This document shows, in pieces, positions 53,524 to 62,855 of a stretch of 64,000 nucleotides of DNA. The stretch comes from Vibrio comitans. Its GTDB lineage: Bacteria > Pseudomonadota > Gammaproteobacteria > Enterobacterales > Vibrionaceae. The stretch lies in contig AP024866.1 in assembly GCA_024346835.1 (NCBI GenBank), positions 1,240,001 to 1,304,000 on the forward strand, read 5' to 3'. The notes under the pieces were generated by a model. That model had not been told where the DNA came from. It worked only from the letters and a program-made list of their open reading frames with translations, and did not search any database. Within the stretch, counting starts at the first letter, position 1. Each line of letters starts with the position of its first letter. The position numbers and the translations under genes were made by a program.

Positions 53524-53693
53524 TACGTAGAGGCGCATCGCCTAAGAGTAGTTAAGTGGAGGTAGACATCCTTCGAAGCTTAATGAAAGGAGTCGATGCC
53601 GAAGCAGTATTGATCGTCAGTCGTACTGCTGGGGTTGTTCTTAATAAGAATAACACTGTCATCTCCGACTCTGTCGGGATGGGGAGCTACAAC
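53524..53693 (+). promoter_or_regulatory. lysine riboswitch (L box)
   Basis: Conserved core pieces appear in order: ACGTAGAGGCGC at the P1 side, AAGAGTAG, GTGGAGG, GAAAGGAGTCGATGCCGAAGC, TGCTGGGGTTG, ACTGTCATC and the closing GGGATGGGGAGCTAC. P1 is GTAG (53527) with CTAC (53687). A stem CAGTA.../TACTG-like P4 (GCAGTATTG ... TCGTACTGC) is also visible. It lies 117 bp upstream of the lysine-type transporter gene. No clear terminator follows, so control may be at translation. Confidence 0.92.
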
Positions 53694-53809
53694 AGTCATG
53701 CGCTTGCATATTTTCTATTGCTTTAACGCCCGTCTATTGTTCAACAGTGCTCACTAATACAGCCTTCCTCTAAATCGATTATTTTTTCTTTTTTTGGAGT
53801 ATTTTACGA

Positions 53810-55309
53810 ATGGCTGATTATGGATTGTTATCCATCGTTCCCGCTATATTGGCATTGATTCTGGCGTTCACCACTCGCCATGTTGTTTTGGCCCTCGGCG
53901 TTGCCGTGATCAGTGGTATGTTGATTATCACTCAAGGAAACCCAGTAGATACGGCGTTAATGTTTCTAACGGATGGTCCCTTTACTCAACTCGCTCAAAC
54001 GACCAACGCACAAATCATTATTGTTATTACCATCATCTCTGGCTTTATCTACCTTGTAGAGCAAAGCGGGGGTATGACGGCGTTTTCGACAATGGCAACT
54101 CGTTATATCTCGTCGCCTTTAAAAGCGCAGGTGGCGACGTGGGCAACCGGTATTGGCGTGTTTTTTACTGATTCTGGTAACTCACTTATCTTAGGCCCAA
54201 TGTTCTCGCCAATCTTTAGCAAGCTAAAGCTAAGCCGAGAAAAGCTGGCCTTTATTATCGACTCCACCTCATCACCTGTGTGTGTGCTCATCCCTATCAT
54301 TAGCTGGGGCGTGTATTCGCAAGGCTTGATTGAAAATGCCTACAGCAATATGGGCCAACAAGTGGATGGCTTCACCACCTTCTTACAAGTGATCCCGTAT
54401 CAGCTTTATGCTCTGCTAGCGCTGTTCAGTGTGCCTGTATATGCAATGCTGAAAAAAGATTGGGGTCCAATGGCTGAAGCGGAAGCTAAGGCACGTTTGT
54501 CTTCTGAAGTAGAAGAGGTAAAAGTACAGGCAACAGAAGGTAAGTCAGCATCTATGACGCTGATTATTCTTCCGCTTGGCGTGCTATTTGGTTCTTTGAT
54601 TGCACTGTTCACTTACAATTACCACCTGCATGGCACTATTAATGGGCCAGTGATTCGAGCAAGTCTAGGTACCAGTTACTTGATTGCTTCCATTACCGCT
54701 ATTGGTTACTACGCCTACACCAAGACAATGACAGCTTCTACAGCATTCAACACCTTTGTCGCGGGTATGCAGCGTATTATGCTGATTTTGATGATCTTGC
54801 TTTTGGCTTGGACACTTGGCGATATCTGTAAAACTCTAGGTACTGGCGACTACATTAGCCAAGTGATGAATGACCGCCTTCCAGTATTCTTGTTACCTGC
54901 AATTATCTTTATTATTGGTAGCTTTATTTCAGTAGCAACGGGATCATCTTGGGGTACATTTGCTATCTTGATTCCTATTGCAGTGCCAGTTGCTTCAGCA
55001 CTGGGCGCAGACCCAATCATCTGTATTGGTGCGGCGTTAAGTGGTGGTATGCTAGGTGACCATACGTCGCCGATCTCTGATACAACGATTTTGAGTTCTA
55101 TGTCGACAGGCTGTGATCACGTCTCTCACGTACGCACTCAGTTCCCGTATGCAATTTTGACTGGCGTTTCGGCATCGGTTGGCTTTATGCTGGCAGAAAT
55201 AACTCGTAGCCCATACACAATTCTAGCGATTGCAATTCTTCAGGTTGCACTCATAACCTTTATGGTGCGTAGACAAGGCAAAATCCAGCGCGTCGCGCCT
55301 GCGGTATAA
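53810..55309 (+). CDS. NhaC-type Na+/H+ antiporter family transporter, probable lysine transporter
   Basis: A 499-aa inner membrane protein of the Na+/H+ antiporter NhaC superfamily, with about eleven helices and motifs TDSGNSLILGPMFSPIFSKL and SVATGSSWGTFAILIPIA. Lysine-riboswitch-controlled members (LysW) import lysine. It is directly behind the L box. The saccharopine dehydrogenase gene starts 16 bp after its stop, so the two form an operon repressed by lysine. The SD is TTTTTGGAG. Confidence 0.9.
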   Translation: MADYGLLSIVPAILALILAFTTRHVVLALGVAVISGMLIITQGNPVDTALMFLTDGPFTQLAQTTNAQIIIVITIISGFIYLVEQSGGMTAFSTMATRYISSPLKAQVATWATGIGVFFTDSGNSLILGPMFSPIFSKLKLSREKLAFIIDSTSSPVCVLIPIISWGVYSQGLIENAYSNMGQQVDGFTTFLQVIPYQLYALLALFSVPVYAMLKKDWGPMAEAEAKARLSSEVEEVKVQATEGKSASMTLIILPLGVLFGSLIALFTYNYHLHGTINGPVIRASLGTSYLIASITAIGYYAYTKTMTASTAFNTFVAGMQRIMLILMILLLAWTLGDICKTLGTGDYISQVMNDRLPVFLLPAIIFIIGSFISVATGSSWGTFAILIPIAVPVASALGADPIICIGAALSGGMLGDHTSPISDTTILSSMSTGCDHVSHVRTQFPYAILTGVSASVGFMLAEITRSPYTILAIAILQVALITFMVRRQGKIQRVAPAV

Positions 55310-55325
55310 GAAGGACTTTAAATTT

Positions 55326-56399
55326 ATGAAAACTCTATTTTGGCTTCGCGATGAAGTAAAACCAGGAGAGCGTCGCACAGCGCTGACTCCCTCTGGCGCC
55401 AAAGCACTGATTGAAGCAGGCGCTGAGATCGTAGTTGAACACAGTGATACTCGTATCTTTCCAGACCAAGCTTACGTTGATGTGGGCTGTCAGCTCGCTG
55501 AGACTCATTCATGGGTTGATGCTCCGGAGCATGCCTACATTCTTGGCCTAAAAGAATTAGCAGAAGAAAACTTCGCGCTTAAACACAAGCACATCTACTT
55601 TGCGCATGCCTTTAAAGGGCAAGACGAAGCCGTTCAGATCCTTTCTCGTTTTAAAGAGGGCAGTGGTCAAGTGCTAGATCTTGAATTCCTTCGTGATGAG
55701 CAAGGTCGTCGTGTTTGTGCCTTTGGTTACTGGGCAGGCTATGTGGGAGCCGCAATCGGGCTGTCTGGCTATGTACACCACACACAAAGCAATGAAGCCT
55801 ATCCAGCAGTTCAAAGCTACGCTGATCGCTCTGAGTACCTATCTGTATTAGCAGAGCAGTTAAAAAGCGCTAATGAAGCACCAAAGGTATTGGTTATTGG
55901 TCAGTATGGTCGCTGCGGAAAAGGCGCAATGGATCTATTTTCAGAACTTGGTATTCAAGCCCAAGGCTGGGATATTGAAGAAACCAAAGCAGGCGGCCCG
56001 TTCACCGCAATCAATGACTACGATATCTTGGTGAATTGTGCCTACCTTGCAGAAGGCACGCCTCCGTTCCTTACCAAAGAAAGCCTTGGTGACTCACCAC
56101 GTTTGAGCATGATCAGCGATGTAAGTTGCGATCCAAACAACCCTGATAACCCAATCAGAATCTACAACCAGTGCACTAAGCTAACCAAGCCAATCATTGA
56201 CTCTATTGTTGAAGGCGTTCGCGTTCAAGCTGTTGATCACCTGCCAACGGTATTACCAAAAGAGAGCAGTGAAGACTTTGCGGGTCAATTGCTTCCGCAT
56301 CTTATCGACTTGACGAAAGATTGCGATCCACAAGGTATTTGGGGCAGGGCAGAAGACTTTTATTATTCTGCTGAGCAGTCTGTGTTGGCCGAGGCCTGA
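55326..56399 (+). CDS. saccharopine dehydrogenase (lysine-forming type)
   Basis: A 357-aa NAD(P)-dependent enzyme of the LYS1 type, related to alanine dehydrogenase: RDEVKPGERRTALTPSGAKALIEAG at the start, GYWAGYVGAAIGLSGYVHH and the nucleotide-binding region VLVIGQYGRCGKGAMDLF. It interconverts saccharopine with lysine and 2-oxoglutarate. Vibrio makes lysine by the diaminopimelate route, so its role is unexpected; catabolism or an unusual lysine conversion is possible. It shares the lysine riboswitch with the transporter. Confidence 0.88.
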   Translation: MKTLFWLRDEVKPGERRTALTPSGAKALIEAGAEIVVEHSDTRIFPDQAYVDVGCQLAETHSWVDAPEHAYILGLKELAEENFALKHKHIYFAHAFKGQDEAVQILSRFKEGSGQVLDLEFLRDEQGRRVCAFGYWAGYVGAAIGLSGYVHHTQSNEAYPAVQSYADRSEYLSVLAEQLKSANEAPKVLVIGQYGRCGKGAMDLFSELGIQAQGWDIEETKAGGPFTAINDYDILVNCAYLAEGTPPFLTKESLGDSPRLSMISDVSCDPNNPDNPIRIYNQCTKLTKPIIDSIVEGVRVQAVDHLPTVLPKESSEDFAGQLLPHLIDLTKDCDPQGIWGRAEDFYYSAEQSVLAEA

Positions 56400-56436
56400 G
56401 ATTGAGTTGAATTAACGCCAGCGTTAAAAATGCAAT

Positions 56437-56468
56437 AGGGGAAGATGCATATGTGTCTTCCCTTTTTT
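56437..56468. terminator. terminator between the lysine operon and arfB
   Basis: Stem AGGGGAAGA / TCTTCCCT with a 10-nt loop and TTTTTT on the plus strand, 38 bp after the stop. A smaller palindrome TTAACGC-CA-GCGTTAA is just before it (56411-56426). Confidence 0.88.
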
Positions 56469-56541
56469 CTATCTTAATGATTGAGGTTCATTGCTTAAAG
56501 AGTATGAGCTTCAAGCTTGTTAGCATGGTTACGTCTAGTAA

Positions 56542-56952
56542 TTAAACTACTCGACCACGTAGTGACTTAGTCGTAGCGCGTTTCTTTTTACCTTCAAGAC
56601 GCCTTGTTTTAGAGGCTCGTGTTGGCTTTGTAGGACGGCGTTTTTTCTGTACTACAGTGACACTTTTAATCAGCTCTTGCAGACGATTAAGCGCATCTTG
56701 TTTATTCAACTCTTGGGTTCTATAAGCCTGAGCCTTGATCACCACAACACCCTCAGTGGTAATGCGACTGTCCGAAAGAGCAAGCAATCGCTCTTTATAC
56801 ACGGCAGGTAGGCTTGAGCGATTAATATCAAAGCGCAAATGTATTGCCGAGGAAGTCTTATTGACGTTCTGACCACCCGCACCTTGAGCACGGATAGCAG
56901 TCATTTCGATTTCCCAGTCGGCTAGGGTGACGGTGTTAGAGATTTGAAGCAT
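56542..56952 (-). CDS. arfB: alternative ribosome-rescue factor B
   Basis: A 136-aa peptidyl-tRNA hydrolase that frees stalled ribosomes (YaeJ/ArfB, about 140 aa in E. coli). The release-factor GGQ is at residues 26-28 in [14 protein letters not shown], and the basic tail [16 protein letters not shown] inserts into the mRNA channel. Its ATG abuts the TAA of the preceding 111-aa gene with no gap, so it could be read from the ssp transcript. In most Vibrio it is a core gene, so the ssp genes next to it are likely an insertion. Confidence 0.93.
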   Translation of the reverse strand: MLQISNTVTLADWEIEMTAIRAQGAGGQNVNKTSSAIHLRFDINRSSLPAVYKERLLALSDSRITTEGVVVIKAQAYRTQELNKQDALNRLQELIKSVTVVQKKRRPTKPTRASKTRRLEGKKKRATTKSLRGRVV

Positions 56953-57288
56953 TTATTGCCACTCAAATATCTTGATTAGGCCATCACCGAAATAAAAGGC
57001 AATGGTGTCGCCAATGTTTAAGTTTGAACTTATTGGCAGGTGATTAACTCGAGCACGACCACTTTTAGTAACTTCAATGACGATGCTTTTTTCTTCATTG
57101 TTGATTGAAAGTGCCGACCAAGTTATTTTCTCGCCAGTTTCTAGAGTTAGATTAGGAAAAAGATCATTCCAAATATCGTGAGGCACCCCAGTTTGCTTTG
57201 CTTCAAGCAAAGATTTATCGATAACTTTAAGGCCCAAGCGTGGACTAATAACGGTCCACGAGTGAGAAGTTTTAGGAAAACTAGGCAT
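56953..57288 (-). CDS. unknown 111-aa protein at the end of the ssp operon
   Basis: Starts at ATG 57288, 4 bp after the sspD stop; the longer frame (57324) would overlap sspD by 32 bp. The sequence MPSFPKTSHSWTVISPRLG is followed by beta-rich, small-domain features (LETGEKITWSALSINNE, KSIVIEVTKSGRARVNHLPI, GDTIAFYFGDGLIKIFEW). No family is recognised. It might be a small DNA-binding barrel (B3/PUA-like); that is a guess. Position makes it a probable member of the defence operon; no counterpart was named in the Ssp papers I recall. Confidence 0.7.
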   Translation of the reverse strand: MPSFPKTSHSWTVISPRLGLKVIDKSLLEAKQTGVPHDIWNDLFPNLTLETGEKITWSALSINNEEKSIVIEVTKSGRARVNHLPISSNLNIGDTIAFYFGDGLIKIFEWQ

Positions 57289-57292
57289 GTAT

Positions 57293-58216
57293 CTACTTAT
57301 AGCAGGTGACACAAGCACCGCCACCCTCTACTTCATCGTAAATCTCATCCATAAACATAGTATCGATAAGCTGCTCTTCGTCTACCATCGCATGAAGGCC
57401 AAGTTTACGTTTGCGCTCACGAGACTTTTTCTTCTCAAAGCGTTTTAATGATTTCTCATGGTTAGCTTTGATTTGAGCAATACGAGCAGGATCCTCAAGC
57501 GTTGTTAATGGTTCATTTGGACCCATCCAGTAGAATGTCTCTCCATTAGCACTGGTTTCTGCACGTTTTTCATAAGCTTTAGCTTCTTCGAATGCTTCTG
57601 GATATCGTTCCATTAACCTTACCCATTCAATTTTTCGTTGGAAAAAGCAAAATGTGCAACCAGAGCGAGAACGCCACTCATAGTATTTAGGCAGGCCGAT
57701 ACCTGAACTTTCAAGCAGGGATATTACCCCCGCTCGTTTAATGCCATCATCTGCAAATGGCATTTTGATCTTCAAGTATTTCTGAGACTCATTGGGTGTA
57801 TAACCATCGCGCCATGGTTCATCAGCTCGAATTCCCACATATGAAACCACTTCATAACCATCGTTCAAGTATGGCTTAATCCATTTTTCAAATGGCTCTA
57901 GCTTCATGCGAATAGTACACCAGCGCTGTCGCCCTGATGGTAAGAAGTTGTTATGTTCAACTAATAGTTTATCAAACACTTTCACGTCGTTATTCACGGT
58001 TCGCTCGTTGTGGTTGAGACGAAGAATTTCCTTTCCGAGAATACTTTCTAACTGTTCAATAAACTCATAAACCTCAGGAAGTTCATAACCTGTGTCAGTG
58101 AAGAAGTAATCAATATCTAACTCTGGGTATTCGCGAGCCATGTATATTGCGAGTGCTGCGCTATCTTTGCCACCAGATAAACCTAAGACATGTTTTACTT
58201 TTCTATCATTACTCAT
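57293..58216 (-). CDS. sspD: SspD-type ATP pyrophosphatase (PAPS reductase family)
   Basis: A 307-aa protein of the DndC/PAPS reductase family. The PP-loop SGGKDS is at 14-19 in VLGLSGGKDSAAL. Four cysteines for an Fe-S cluster are plausible: CTIRMK, SGCTFCFF and the C-terminal CVTC. In Ssp systems SspD adenylates and activates the DNA backbone for sulfur incorporation. It lies downstream of sspC (16 bp) and before the 111-aa gene. The order sspB-sspC-sspD matches known cassettes. Confidence 0.87.
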   Translation of the reverse strand: MSNDRKVKHVLGLSGGKDSAALAIYMAREYPELDIDYFFTDTGYELPEVYEFIEQLESILGKEILRLNHNERTVNNDVKVFDKLLVEHNNFLPSGRQRWCTIRMKLEPFEKWIKPYLNDGYEVVSYVGIRADEPWRDGYTPNESQKYLKIKMPFADDGIKRAGVISLLESSGIGLPKYYEWRSRSGCTFCFFQRKIEWVRLMERYPEAFEEAKAYEKRAETSANGETFYWMGPNEPLTTLEDPARIAQIKANHEKSLKRFEKKKSRERKRKLGLHAMVDEEQLIDTMFMDEIYDEVEGGGACVTCYK

Positions 58217-58232
58217 GATCGGTACCTACTTC

Positions 58233-61200
58233 TTAACCTTGAGCTTCTAATGCATCTTGTAATAGCTGTCTCAACACATCTATCTTTTCGAATTCACTCA
58301 ATTTATCTAATTCTTTAGACAAACTTTTCTTAATCGGCGAGATGATAGCATCATCGCCAGCTTTAATCTCTTTGCTAAAGTTAACGAACTTACCGTCTTC
58401 ATTTTCAAGTACAAGTGAAACACTTCTTGTGTTCAGAACCGTGTTCTCGGTCAAATCGCTATTACGTTGTGAAGAAGCTTTGTAAACGCGTAAAAAATCT
58501 TGTGAAAAATCGCTTATCTTCTGTTCAGCAGTAAGCAAATTGCTTTCGTTCCAGTTAGTCATGCCACGGCCAGCAACTACTGCGATTAATGATTCCAACC
58601 AACCAGATTCACTTTCAGAACTCCGTCCTAACTCTCTTGCAAAAGATTTGAGTCTTAAATCGCCTGATCTCTTCTCAACGGCTTGACACATCTGTAAGAG
58701 CAAGTCGCCAGCCTCGGGTATAAATTGATTCACAGTAGAGTGCATGCGACTCAACATTTTTCCATGGGCTGCACGAAGTATTGCTATGCATTGTTCAAGC
58801 CCATCAATTTTTTCAGCTTCTGTTAACTTGGAATCTGGATCTAGAACGTCATTCAGCTGTTGAATAAGCAGTGCGTGAGGATCATTCGCTTGTAAGAAAA
58901 TATCACGTAAACGCAGAACCTTTTTGTTCAACATACGATCATCATCAACAAGGTTACTAGCATTTCTTACCCAATGGGGGAGAGAATGCATCGTTGTCAC
59001 TAATGGAGTAGCAATTGATAACAGGTTAGTCTGAGTTGACTGACCAGTAAGAATCGATACATACATTGCAAGCTGTTGTAGCCACTGCTTATCATTTTCT
59101 TCTAACACAATAAACTTAATTGCTAGCTCTTTTGGTGCCTTTTGAAGCTTATGGACATAATCTATGTCAGGCTCTGCTAAGAACTCGAAATCGCCCGATA
59201 GAGCTTTTTCGTAATATGCAATGTCTTGGCCTAGAGTTTTTAAGTAGGCGAGCAATAGTATAGGGAAAACACCATTACTGATACCGAACGGTGGCTTAGC
59301 CCACATTTGTTCTATAGTGGCTAAGTTAATTTGCTCGCCCGCGTTTTCTTTAAGATACGCACTAGTAAATTTAAAGAGCTTTTTAAACTCAGGAGCAATG
59401 TTGTCGGTTGACCACTCCCATTCGGAGCCATTATCTATATGCAAGTTAGTGTTCTTGAGACAACTAATATACATAGACTTCTCTGGTGGAAACCCTTCGA
59501 TATCTAAACTTTCTTCATCATCAAAATCTAGCATCGCTTCAAGAAGCTTCTTGCGAGCGGATACTGCTGTACCAGAAATTTTGTTCCTGTTAACCAGCTC
59601 ATTTAGGATTTTCGGGCTATCGCAGTAGATATGATCGGCTAATTCACTAGCTAGTTCACTCAATGGATAAGTTCTATCGCTCGGTATCCCTCTAACTGTC
59701 CAAAAAGATGTTGTAAATCCTTCTTCAATTGAAGACCAAAGCATTTTCTGAGCATCAGATAGTCGGCTATCAAATTCTTTTTGAGCAACTTTATCGTGCT
59801 GTATAGCCGCACCGACTTCTTTATCTGCTTTAATTAGATTTAATGCATACACTTCATTTGCGTAAGCGGTAATGTCGTCTGCATTGCTTGCAACAGCGAA
59901 AGCAATATTCGGGTAGTTTTTCGACTTATCAATGAGCTCTTGTGCGTTAGCTTCTTCCATTAATAAGACAAAGTGAGCAAACTCACCTAGTTTAGTTTCG
60001 GTAAGTCTTTCCAAATCTAACATAGCAAGGTTTTGACAAAGCGTTTGCTCTACCCAACGCAAAGAGCCAGTCAAATGGTAGTGACCCTTGGCCATTGTCT
60101 GCTGTGAGTATGCAATATGTTCAATTGCCTCAGAGCTCGAACTCAATTGTTCAATCTTTTCTTCTAGAAGAGATGGAAGATCTATGTCGCTCCCTTCAAA
60201 TATGACCCAAGAAGACTGGTGCTTTCTGAAGATAATCGACGATGCATCTTTTAGGATGCTTAAATGCTCTATTAGCTCCGAAGAATCCTCAATACCACTG
60301 GCTGCTTGGAGCATTGCTTCTGTTGCGTAAAGCTTTGCTGGTTTGCCGAACAAGTTTATAAGGGCTATGGATTTGAGTATATTTAGTGTGTCTTCTGGTA
60401 CATCTACTTTATTAATTGCCTCTGAAGCTTCAGCCCATGCGTGACCATCAGGAGAGCTAAGGATTGCATGCTCCAAGTTAGTTTCAAGGTAGTTCCAAAG
60501 ATCGTGAAGCGCATACCTTGCATCTTTATCTACGGTGTTTTGTAGAAATAGTTGGAAACTGCTAGGTTCATGAGAATTCAAGAAACCAAAAGTACTACGC
60601 TCGTTTTGACTAAAGCGACGCTTTGAGAGCGGACCCAAGATTAAGGCTACTAAAGGATGTAATGGTGCTACGTTTTTAAGACGATCATGTAACTGCGTTT
60701 TGCGTTGCTTCGTGTCTTCGAGAGCATCCAGAACCAACTGAACGTAAGCAGTCTGGTCAGTAGTTGTTTTTTTCGCAGGAACAATAGATTTAGCTATCAG
60801 TGAAACTGTTTCATCTGTAGATACGTTGTATAGAATATCGGTATAGCGTCCTTGGATCTTCGCCCACTCTTCTTGTAGCTTCGTACCGCGCTCTTTAGCG
60901 TACTCGCTGAATGATTGATGAAGTAGGCCTAAGAATAAAACAGGAGTGTCTAGCCTTCCTAAAACTTCGGCTAAGTCTTGGTATAGATGAAGCTCGCCTT
61001 TGTTCTTATTTATGAACTCGAGGGATTTACCCATCTCATCGCCTATGATTAAAACACCATCAACGATATCTTTTATTTCATTGAAGAGCCTTTCCCAATA
61101 TTCTATGAGTTCTGACTCGCTTTTCGGCATAAGGTCTGAATATTGATTGAATAACAATCCAGTATTAGGGTGTTCTTTTAATGCTTCTAAAGTAGCGTTC

Positions 61201-61577
61201 CAAAACGTATCTATTGGTGCATTTACACCACCCACAGATCTAACTTGTAGCCAGCCTTTAACTACAGTTAAGCTACTATCTACAAGCTTCTTTGATTCAT
61301 TATTTAAAACAGATCGGGCTGCATTATTAATTTCACGGTCGAAATGAAGAAGGCCGGTAAGCAATAGCGCAATTGTGGATTTACCAGAACCATAAGGACC
61401 AGTTAGCGTATAGGCACTTTGCCCAGCTTGCGCATATTGTCTAACTAATGTTTCCAAAGCATTCTGAGCTGTACCGTGATAAACAAGACCAGGGAAAAAC
61501 TCTGCGCTTAGGTCACTATCAATGCGTGTAGAACGTTGATGCCTAACAGAAATAGAGTATTGATTTGCTAGTGTCAT
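58233..61577 (-). CDS. sspC: SspC-type ATPase
   Basis: A 1114-aa ATPase, second gene of the ssp operon. Walker A GPYGSGKST is at 60-68 and Walker B is GVLIIGDE (Asp180-Glu181) with a following EMGK. The remaining 900 residues are mostly helical with no other motif that I recognise. SspC is needed for phosphorothioation with SspB and SspD. It begins 2 bp after the sspB stop. The AAA-like N-terminal block and size suggest a large remodelling ATPase. Confidence 0.85.
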   Translation of the reverse strand: MTLANQYSISVRHQRSTRIDSDLSAEFFPGLVYHGTAQNALETLVRQYAQAGQSAYTLTGPYGSGKSTIALLLTGLLHFDREINNAARSVLNNESKKLVDSSLTVVKGWLQVRSVGGVNAPIDTFWNATLEALKEHPNTGLLFNQYSDLMPKSESELIEYWERLFNEIKDIVDGVLIIGDEMGKSLEFINKNKGELHLYQDLAEVLGRLDTPVLFLGLLHQSFSEYAKERGTKLQEEWAKIQGRYTDILYNVSTDETVSLIAKSIVPAKKTTTDQTAYVQLVLDALEDTKQRKTQLHDRLKNVAPLHPLVALILGPLSKRRFSQNERSTFGFLNSHEPSSFQLFLQNTVDKDARYALHDLWNYLETNLEHAILSSPDGHAWAEASEAINKVDVPEDTLNILKSIALINLFGKPAKLYATEAMLQAASGIEDSSELIEHLSILKDASSIIFRKHQSSWVIFEGSDIDLPSLLEEKIEQLSSSSEAIEHIAYSQQTMAKGHYHLTGSLRWVEQTLCQNLAMLDLERLTETKLGEFAHFVLLMEEANAQELIDKSKNYPNIAFAVASNADDITAYANEVYALNLIKADKEVGAAIQHDKVAQKEFDSRLSDAQKMLWSSIEEGFTTSFWTVRGIPSDRTYPLSELASELADHIYCDSPKILNELVNRNKISGTAVSARKKLLEAMLDFDDEESLDIEGFPPEKSMYISCLKNTNLHIDNGSEWEWSTDNIAPEFKKLFKFTSAYLKENAGEQINLATIEQMWAKPPFGISNGVFPILLLAYLKTLGQDIAYYEKALSGDFEFLAEPDIDYVHKLQKAPKELAIKFIVLEENDKQWLQQLAMYVSILTGQSTQTNLLSIATPLVTTMHSLPHWVRNASNLVDDDRMLNKKVLRLRDIFLQANDPHALLIQQLNDVLDPDSKLTEAEKIDGLEQCIAILRAAHGKMLSRMHSTVNQFIPEAGDLLLQMCQAVEKRSGDLRLKSFARELGRSSESESGWLESLIAVVAGRGMTNWNESNLLTAEQKISDFSQDFLRVYKASSQRNSDLTENTVLNTRSVSLVLENEDGKFVNFSKEIKAGDDAIISPIKKSLSKELDKLSEFEKIDVLRQLLQDALEAQG

Positions 61578-61579
61578 GT

Positions 61580-62545
61580 TTATCTCTTGTAGTAGCCAGT
61601 TAAGTAAGTTGAAGGTTCAATGGTTTGTAAATCATCGAAAGAGTGTTGAACTTGTCGTAACCCCTGAGTATCAGTCCAGGCAACTTTTCCCTCGGTAATT
61701 CTTTCGACAGAGTCCAATTTTTCGCTTAAGCCATTTGCGGTAAGCCTAAATATCCTTCCTGGAGAACCAACACTATTTAGCAAGTTATCGAATGAAAATG
61801 TGTTTTCGTTACTAATAACTTTACCCGATTTATCTATCTGTTTTTTCTGCATAAAATCAATGATGGCATAGGTGAAAATTTCATCCGGCAAGGACTTTCG
61901 ATTTGAGAGCTCTGATAAATATGTCTTGCCATCAAGTTGAACTAATAATCCTAACTCAGTAAAAGGGGACGTAAAGCTATCTTCACTCAGCTTTTTATTA
62001 ATCGAATATTTAGTAGAGTACGTCTGAAAAAAGCAATCAATATCTTTGCGAAGTGTCGCTTCAGTAAGCTCTTTGTCATGATTGATTAAAGACAGGTTTA
62101 TGTCTCTAGCCAGTTGCTGCTTATCTAAGCGAACGCCATTGAAGTAGTTAAAAAACCATCTAGCAGTGTTTAGCTCAGCATCACTTGCAGGGATTGATTG
62201 AGTCAACCAATGCAATAACCAAATCGTTCCAATCTTATCCAAGAACTCATCCCATGCTTTTTGCTCTTCAGTGTTAACGAAAAGGTCTTTAGCTAATTTT
62301 GTAAGTTCGAAATCTAGCTGTTTATTTTGACTAGGTTGAACTAACTGAAGAGTCTTGATCCAGTGTCGAACTGACAGGACCATGTTTTTACCCATTCCCA
62401 TTGAAACCATTTGTTGTTCTATAGTTTCTTTACTAGAAATTGAAACGTTAGTTTGAACTTCTTGAATTATCTTGTAAATCCATCCATAACGGACAGGGAA
62501 GGTTTGATGACCTGAAAACTTCAGACTACTAGACTCGATTGACAA
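61580..62545 (-). CDS. sspB: SspB-type nickase (DUF4007)
   Basis: A 321-aa DUF4007 protein. The start LKFSGHQTFPVRYGWIYKI is the typical DUF4007 opening; the rest is helical with no nuclease motif that I can assign. In Vibrio cyclitrophicus SspB is a DNA nickase that begins single-strand phosphorothioation. The start is TTG at 62545 with AAAGG 8 bp upstream; no ATG is available before the conserved start. It is the first gene of a tight sspB-C-D operon. Confidence 0.87.
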   Translation of the reverse strand: MSIESSSLKFSGHQTFPVRYGWIYKIIQEVQTNVSISSKETIEQQMVSMGMGKNMVLSVRHWIKTLQLVQPSQNKQLDFELTKLAKDLFVNTEEQKAWDEFLDKIGTIWLLHWLTQSIPASDAELNTARWFFNYFNGVRLDKQQLARDINLSLINHDKELTEATLRKDIDCFFQTYSTKYSINKKLSEDSFTSPFTELGLLVQLDGKTYLSELSNRKSLPDEIFTYAIIDFMQKKQIDKSGKVISNENTFSFDNLLNSVGSPGRIFRLTANGLSEKLDSVERITEGKVAWTDTQGLRQVQHSFDDLQTIEPSTYLTGYYKR

Positions 62546-62855
62546 TTTACGTACCTTTGCTGTTTGGAGATTTTATCCACGTGCTGATTTTACGCAGTTG
62601 AGCTTAAACGTCTACTGCATTTTGCACTTTCTGAGTGATTGAGTATATTTGATTTTACTTAAAGGTACAAAGTACGTATATTGATAAGTATGCAGTGATG
62701 GCGTTAAATGATCAGCAATTAACAGCTATTCAGTATAAAGTTAATTTTTAGTTAATAAACAAACAATGTTCACAAGAAAAGCCGCTTAATTCACATTTAG
62801 GTAGCTTCCTCTATGTTATTGTTATTGTTGTTATTGTTGAGAGGCGCGTTCGTAA
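62546..62855. promoter_or_regulatory. divergent control region between sspB and the helicase
   Basis: 310 bp, AT-rich. TACGTAC-CTTTG at 62549-62560 and its mirror AAAGGTACAAAGTACGTA at 62661-62679 form inverted motifs, one next to each gene's promoter side. The left one overlaps the sspB ribosome site. A repeated TTATTGTTG tract (62817-62839) precedes the helicase. A shared regulator is plausible. Confidence 0.55.

Noticed and set aside
53693..53809. Intrinsic terminator as expression platform of the lysine riboswitch
   Set aside because: Only a weak ATGCGCTTGCAT-like stem is present and there is no T run after a strong hairpin.
61580..62545. BREX or DISARM defence module
   Set aside because: No methyltransferase, PglZ or DrmB-like gene is seen; DUF4007, large ATPase and PAPS-reductase-like genes in this order fit Ssp instead.
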